In this document: one piece after another, positions 60,435 through 64,000 of the stretch
Layout of the letters: each line of letters begins with the position of its first letter
Position numbering within the stretch: the first letter of the stretch is position 1
NCBI GenBank assembly: GCA_033060915.1
Contig: CM065394.1
Location: forward strand, 37,457,501 to 37,521,500
From: Euryodendron excelsum
Lineage: Eukaryota > Streptophyta > Magnoliopsida > Ericales > Pentaphylacaceae
Length of the DNA: 64,000 nucleotides
Direction of reading: 5' to 3'
The notes under the pieces: model-generated
What the model was told of the DNA's origin: nothing
Databases searched by the model: none
What the model saw: only the letters and a program-made list of their open reading frames with translations
Position numbers and translations under genes: made by a program

Positions 60435-61477
60435 ATAACTAACATTACATTCAAACCTGTAATCTTTATCTGTCTGAGAGTAAGATCCAGAGTCCAAAAA
60501 GAGATGATTAGTAGTGTTATTCTGAGGTGATAAACAAGAAATAGGTGCTTTAGATGAGGAGAAAAGAGGATGGAAGAAGGGAGTGTAGCTTTCAGCAGAA
60601 AAGTGAGTAGAGAGAGGGTAGGTAGAGGTGATCGTGGTGGAGTTTGGATTTGGTGATGTAATAACTTCCACAGGCTTTCTTGAACGGTTTCTGCCTCTGT
60701 GCATGTGTTTCTCACAGTATTTGGATTCTGGGTGTGCTTCCTTTGAGCACCTCCATTTCTTCCCATCTGTTCTTCTGCACCTCCCTGGCTCTGGATCTGC
60801 TTTTCTGCCAAAACCCATCTGAAAACATCCCCACCCAGCTGCAAAAACTCAGAAACACGCATGCCTTCAGAAACCAGAAGTTATATTTTATAGTACTATA
60901 TGGTATAGGCCCAACAAAAACAAGAGCAAAAAGTGGAGAAGGAAGCTAGCGAGTATATTCTTTGGATACTTACTGGGTTGATGAGGAACGAATCTGGAAG
61001 ATATTGAAGACTCCAGGCTTCTTTTGAGTGTTGAGATGAGATCTGGAGGGATCGGAACTCCTGACAACATGTATTTCAAGATTAGAGCTTCTTGTTCAAG
61101 CTCTTGCCACTGGGTTGCAATGATGGAGACCTGTTCATTGCATTCATCATCTTTTTTTGTTTAAAAAAAAGAAAGAAACTTCCAAATAGACTAAGAAAAT
61201 GATCAAGAAGGAAGAACAGGAACAACTTGTGAAAAGACGTCAGGTTTCAGGGAGAGAGAGAGAGGAGTTTTTTGTTGTTGAGCTGGAGGTTTTAAGGGGG
61301 TATTTTTGCAGGGTCCATTGGATGCAGAATCTTCTTCCGTACCTGAATATCAAACACTAAACTAATGGCTATGACGATACTGCTAGCTTCTGACATCACC
61401 CACTTCCTCCCCTCTCTCTCATATGACTGCAACTCTGTTGCTTCTGCCTCTGCTGCTCCTACTGTTGTATGTGACAT
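60408..61477 (-). CDS. GRF: growth-regulating factor (GRF), short C-terminus
   Basis: Nuclear transcription factor that acts with GIF co-activators in leaf and organ growth. Exons in transcript order are 61477-61343, 61130-60974 and 60838-60457. If the last donor is not used, exon 3 runs to the stop at 60408, giving 240 residues. The QLQ domain (about 50-84, [11 protein letters not shown] then [13 protein letters not shown]) is the GIF-contact region. The WRC domain (about 111-155) has an intact C3H set C118, C128, C139, H142 and a basic RGRNRSRKP nuclear-localisation stretch. GRF exons usually continue after DKDYR with a long C-terminal region. Here the next 50 bp lead into copy C of the segmental repeat and no such exon was found, so the gene is truncated or its last exon lies elsewhere. 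Exon 1 (45 residues) rests only on a good donor and matching phase. Confidence 0.75.
60666..60686 (-). promoter_or_regulatory. GRF: miR396 target site in GRF mRNA
   Basis: The minus-strand 21-mer CGTTCAAGAAAGCCTGTGGA plus a final A encodes R-S-R-K-P-V-E in the WRC region. It is the conserved site at which plant GRF transcripts are cut under miR396. The site is intact, so miR396 control is expected. Confidence 0.9.
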
Positions 61478-61502
61478 CTTTACGGAAATCTATAAACAAA
61501 TA

Positions 61503-61516
61503 AGAGAGAGAGAGAG

Positions 61517-61560
<44 letters not shown>
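61503..61560. repeat. compound (AG)9(TG)20 microsatellite at the GRF 5' end
   Basis: An AG run then twenty uninterrupted TG units. In the GRF transcript direction it is CA then CT and ends 26 nt before the ATG at 61477. Another GA tract is at 61687-61704. Confidence 0.9.
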
Positions 61561-61563
<3 letters not shown>

Positions 61564-62024
61564 CGGATGATAAACTCATTTGTATTACGCTTCATTCACG
61601 TCATGAATCATGATCATGAAAAAAGTGCATGATAGATTCTGGGTTAGCAATTCTTTCTTGTTACTTACAAGAAGGTTGTGAAACTGAGAGAGAGAGAGAG
61701 AGAGCGTAAATATGTGGTCACCTTCGTGTTAACAGATAAGAGGGCTATAGGGTGAAGACTGAAGCCTGCTTACTTGTACGAGTTTTACTGCTACTAGTTC
61801 TATGTTCTATTGCTTTTTTGTTTCTTTAATTGTGTTTAAACTCCACACTGATGATCTAACGAGTTCCTACCTATAAATTCTGTATTTATTGTTAACCTCT
61901 AATAGATTCAGATTAGAATCTCAGCCAAATTAGACCAATTTTACTATTGACACGACGATTTTAGAAGCCTTGCATCCTTCGTGAGTATACACTGATCCCT
62001 GATCTAGTGATCTTAGTGTTCCCA
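61561..62024. other. GRF upstream region
   Basis: About 460 bp between the microsatellite and the LINE tail. No gene is seen. The GRF promoter must lie here or beyond the LINE, and no clear TATA box was found. Confidence 0.45.
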
Positions 62025-64000
62025 TTTTTTTTTTTATCAACAAAACGAATTCATTAAAAGGTCAAGAGTACAACTTGAGATAGGATTAGGCCAAGGAGAA
62101 GTGATCACCAAGCCAGGACCTTACCAGAGAACCAAAGCAAAACAGAGACAAACCTAGTTTGGTAAGATACCAACAAGCTAAAACACTACAACTCTGAAAG
62201 TGCCAAATTAGCCTCAGAGACTAAACAAAGATCTTAGTAGCCTAACAAAATAAAAACAGAAAGGGTTGATGCCAAACAAAACTTGGCTCCAACAATACCT
62301 AACCCACACCAAACACCTACCTCAAAATCTCAGTTGTCTAACCCCATCCAATGAGTAAAAGACTTCAGATATTAAGAACGAAAATGTAGAACACCCTGCT
62401 TTGACCCATTGAGCTGCATTCATGACCACCCTGTCAAGAAGTTCCACCCAGCATAATTCCACCTGATTGAAGACAAGGTTATTTCTAGCCTTCCACAATG
62501 TCCAAATAGCTGCAAGAACTATTGCCTCCCAAAATCTTTTCTCCACATATTTAAAGTCAAGATGAAGCCATCTCTGCAAGTGTTCCATCAAACTATTTGA
62601 GATTACCCATGATAATCCCCACCAATTTAGAATCATAGATCACAATTTCCATGACAATGAACAGATTAATAATAAATGATTCGAATCTTCAACAGCTTCT
62701 TTACTAAATGGACATAATGAATCACAATTTGGGGGCAGGCATTTCCTTTGAAGTAACATTAATTTAGTCTTGATTTTGTCCTGAGCTGCAATCCACCCAA
62801 AAATCTAGACTTTGTAAGGAGCATTGATTTTCCATATCAGTCTTAAATCTAGTGCATTACTGCTTCTAGAATTAGCCATAAAGTTGCAACATGATTTAAC
62901 TGAAAACATACCACTCTTTTCTAGCTTCCAAATGATTTTGTCATTTCTTTTTTCATCATTAACACTGCTATGAATCCTCCCCATCAGCTCTCTAAGTTTA
63001 TCCTCCTCCCATGCTCTTAACTGTCTTCTGAATAATAGATTCCAATCCATTCGTTCCTTACCAATTTCATTAATGAAAGCATCCTTTTGTGTTGATAGGG
63101 AATATAATCTTGGATAATCCATACATAAAGGGTTCTCCCCAATCTATTTGTCCTCTCAGAAACTAGTCCCTCTGCCATTTCCCACTTTGATCTCCAAATT
63201 ATTCAAGGCTGCCTTATGAGAATCTCTTATCTTTAAAATCTCTGACCATATGACTGAACACTTCTTAGAGCCACACAACCTTGGAAACCATCTATCTTAA
63301 CCATACATGTTACTTTGGCACACAACCTTTCGCTATAGAGTATCTTTCTCCTTGGCATACCTCCACCACCACTTAGGTAGAAGAGCTGAATTTAAGGAGT
63401 CAATAGGGATTATCCCTAAGCCTCCTTTCCTTTTGCTTAATGTCACATTCTTCCATCCAACACAATGTACTTTCCTTTTATCATTTTCATCACCCTACAA
63501 AAAATACCTTTGTATTTTTTCAATTCTGTTGCTTACCCCTTTAGGGATTCTGAACAAAGACATATAATACACTGGCAGATTTGTCAATGTAGCTTTAATT
63601 AATGTCAACCCCCCCCCTCTCCCCCCGGGCCCAAGTGAGACGCTTTTCCTTTTCCACTTTGCAAGTCTATCCTTTATCTTCTTGATAACTACCTCCCATG
63701 ATTTTATCTATCTTGGGTTTGCCTCTACTAATAACCCCAAGTAATTTATTGGAAGCTGTTGAATCCTACACCCGAATATCTAAGCTACACTTTTGATGAA
63801 GTCATTGTTATAAACAATCCCACAAACTGCACTCTTCTGATAATTAATCTTCAAACTTGATATTAATTCAAAACATCTAAGTATTCTCTTTAAGTTTTCC
63901 AACTCCACCATGTCTGCTTCACAAAACATTATTGTATCGTCTGCAATTTGCAAATGAGTAATCTGAAACTCATTTGATCCCAAGCAAGTACCTTTGGTCA
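62025..64000 (-). mobile_element. LINE-1-type non-LTR retrotransposon, decayed, cut by window end
   Basis: The minus-strand element ends in a poly(A) tail seen as T11 at 62025-62035. Reading upstream of the tail there are four pieces. A C-terminal piece (62322-62636) has WEAIVLAAIWTLWKARN. A zinc-finger/RVT-associated piece (62805-63122) has KIIWKLEKSGMFSVKS. A KGGLGI and WWWRY stretch lies near 63361-63430. A reverse-transcriptase piece (63780-63983) has the Q-I-A-D-D active-site box. Frames change between pieces, and an in-frame TAG replaces an expected Trp codon at 63495-63497, so it cannot encode an intact protein. The 5' half lies beyond the window. Confidence 0.85.

Noticed and set aside
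60380..60862. 160-codon minus-strand ORF overlapping GRF
   Set aside because: Wrong frame of the WRC exon; the C3H zinc pattern exists only in the called frame.
61079..61170. Start of GRF at ATGs just upstream of the QLQ exon
   Set aside because: Those ATGs are out of frame with QLQ and an in-frame TAA lies just upstream, so a separate first exon is needed.
1..64000. CRISPR array, bacterial operons, rRNA or organelle insert
   Set aside because: No spaced identical short repeats with unique spacers, no ribosome-binding-site/operon layout, and no recognisable rRNA or plastid gene sequence.

Overview
This is AT-rich nuclear DNA from a flowering plant. The evidence is three-exon R2R3-MYB genes, a nine-exon ANT-type AP2 gene with a 9-nt micro-exon, a QLQ/WRC growth-regulating factor carrying a miR396 site, and GT-AG introns throughout. 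The modest GC content of the coding exons and the many small TIR elements, Helitron ends, SINE/LINE pieces and GA/CT microsatellites suggest a non-grass, probably a eudicot or other broad-leaved plant. The species cannot be read from the sequence. There is no sign of bacterial, organellar or CRISPR sequence.

Layout. 1-7.0 kb: intergenic, with a SINE-like copy, small TIR elements and one copy of an 0.8-kb dispersed repeat. 7.09-8.46 kb (+): TT2-like (subgroup 5) R2R3-MYB, whose second intron carries a 200-bp tandem duplication that copies the 3' splice site. 8.5-28.8 kb: repeat-dominated. It holds a SINE with an 18-bp target-site duplication, a GC-rich island in a duplicated segment, Helitron 5' ends facing each other, several MITEs and a 2-kb foldback element. 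28.8-29.6 kb (-): a second bHLH-binding type R2R3-MYB. 38.2-41.8 kb (+): AIL1-like AP2/ANT factor. 49.0-49.5 kb (+): small secreted/membrane proline-rich protein. 50.1-60.4 kb: three copies (A, B, C) of a ~2-kb non-coding segment. Between A and B lies a ~5-kb array of two alternating ~0.9-kb monomers. 60.4-61.5 kb (-): GRF whose 3' end abuts copy C and whose C-terminus looks cut short. 62.0-64.0 kb (-): decayed LINE running off the window.

The recognisable genes are mostly developmental or metabolic regulators: two MYBs of the type that pairs with bHLH proteins, AIL1 and GRF. Nothing in the sequence shows that they act in one pathway, and they are spaced far apart among repeats. A shared trait is a GA/CT microsatellite within about 35 nt upstream of the start codon in all four regulator genes. 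All gene models are inferred from splice consensus and family conservation, without transcript data.
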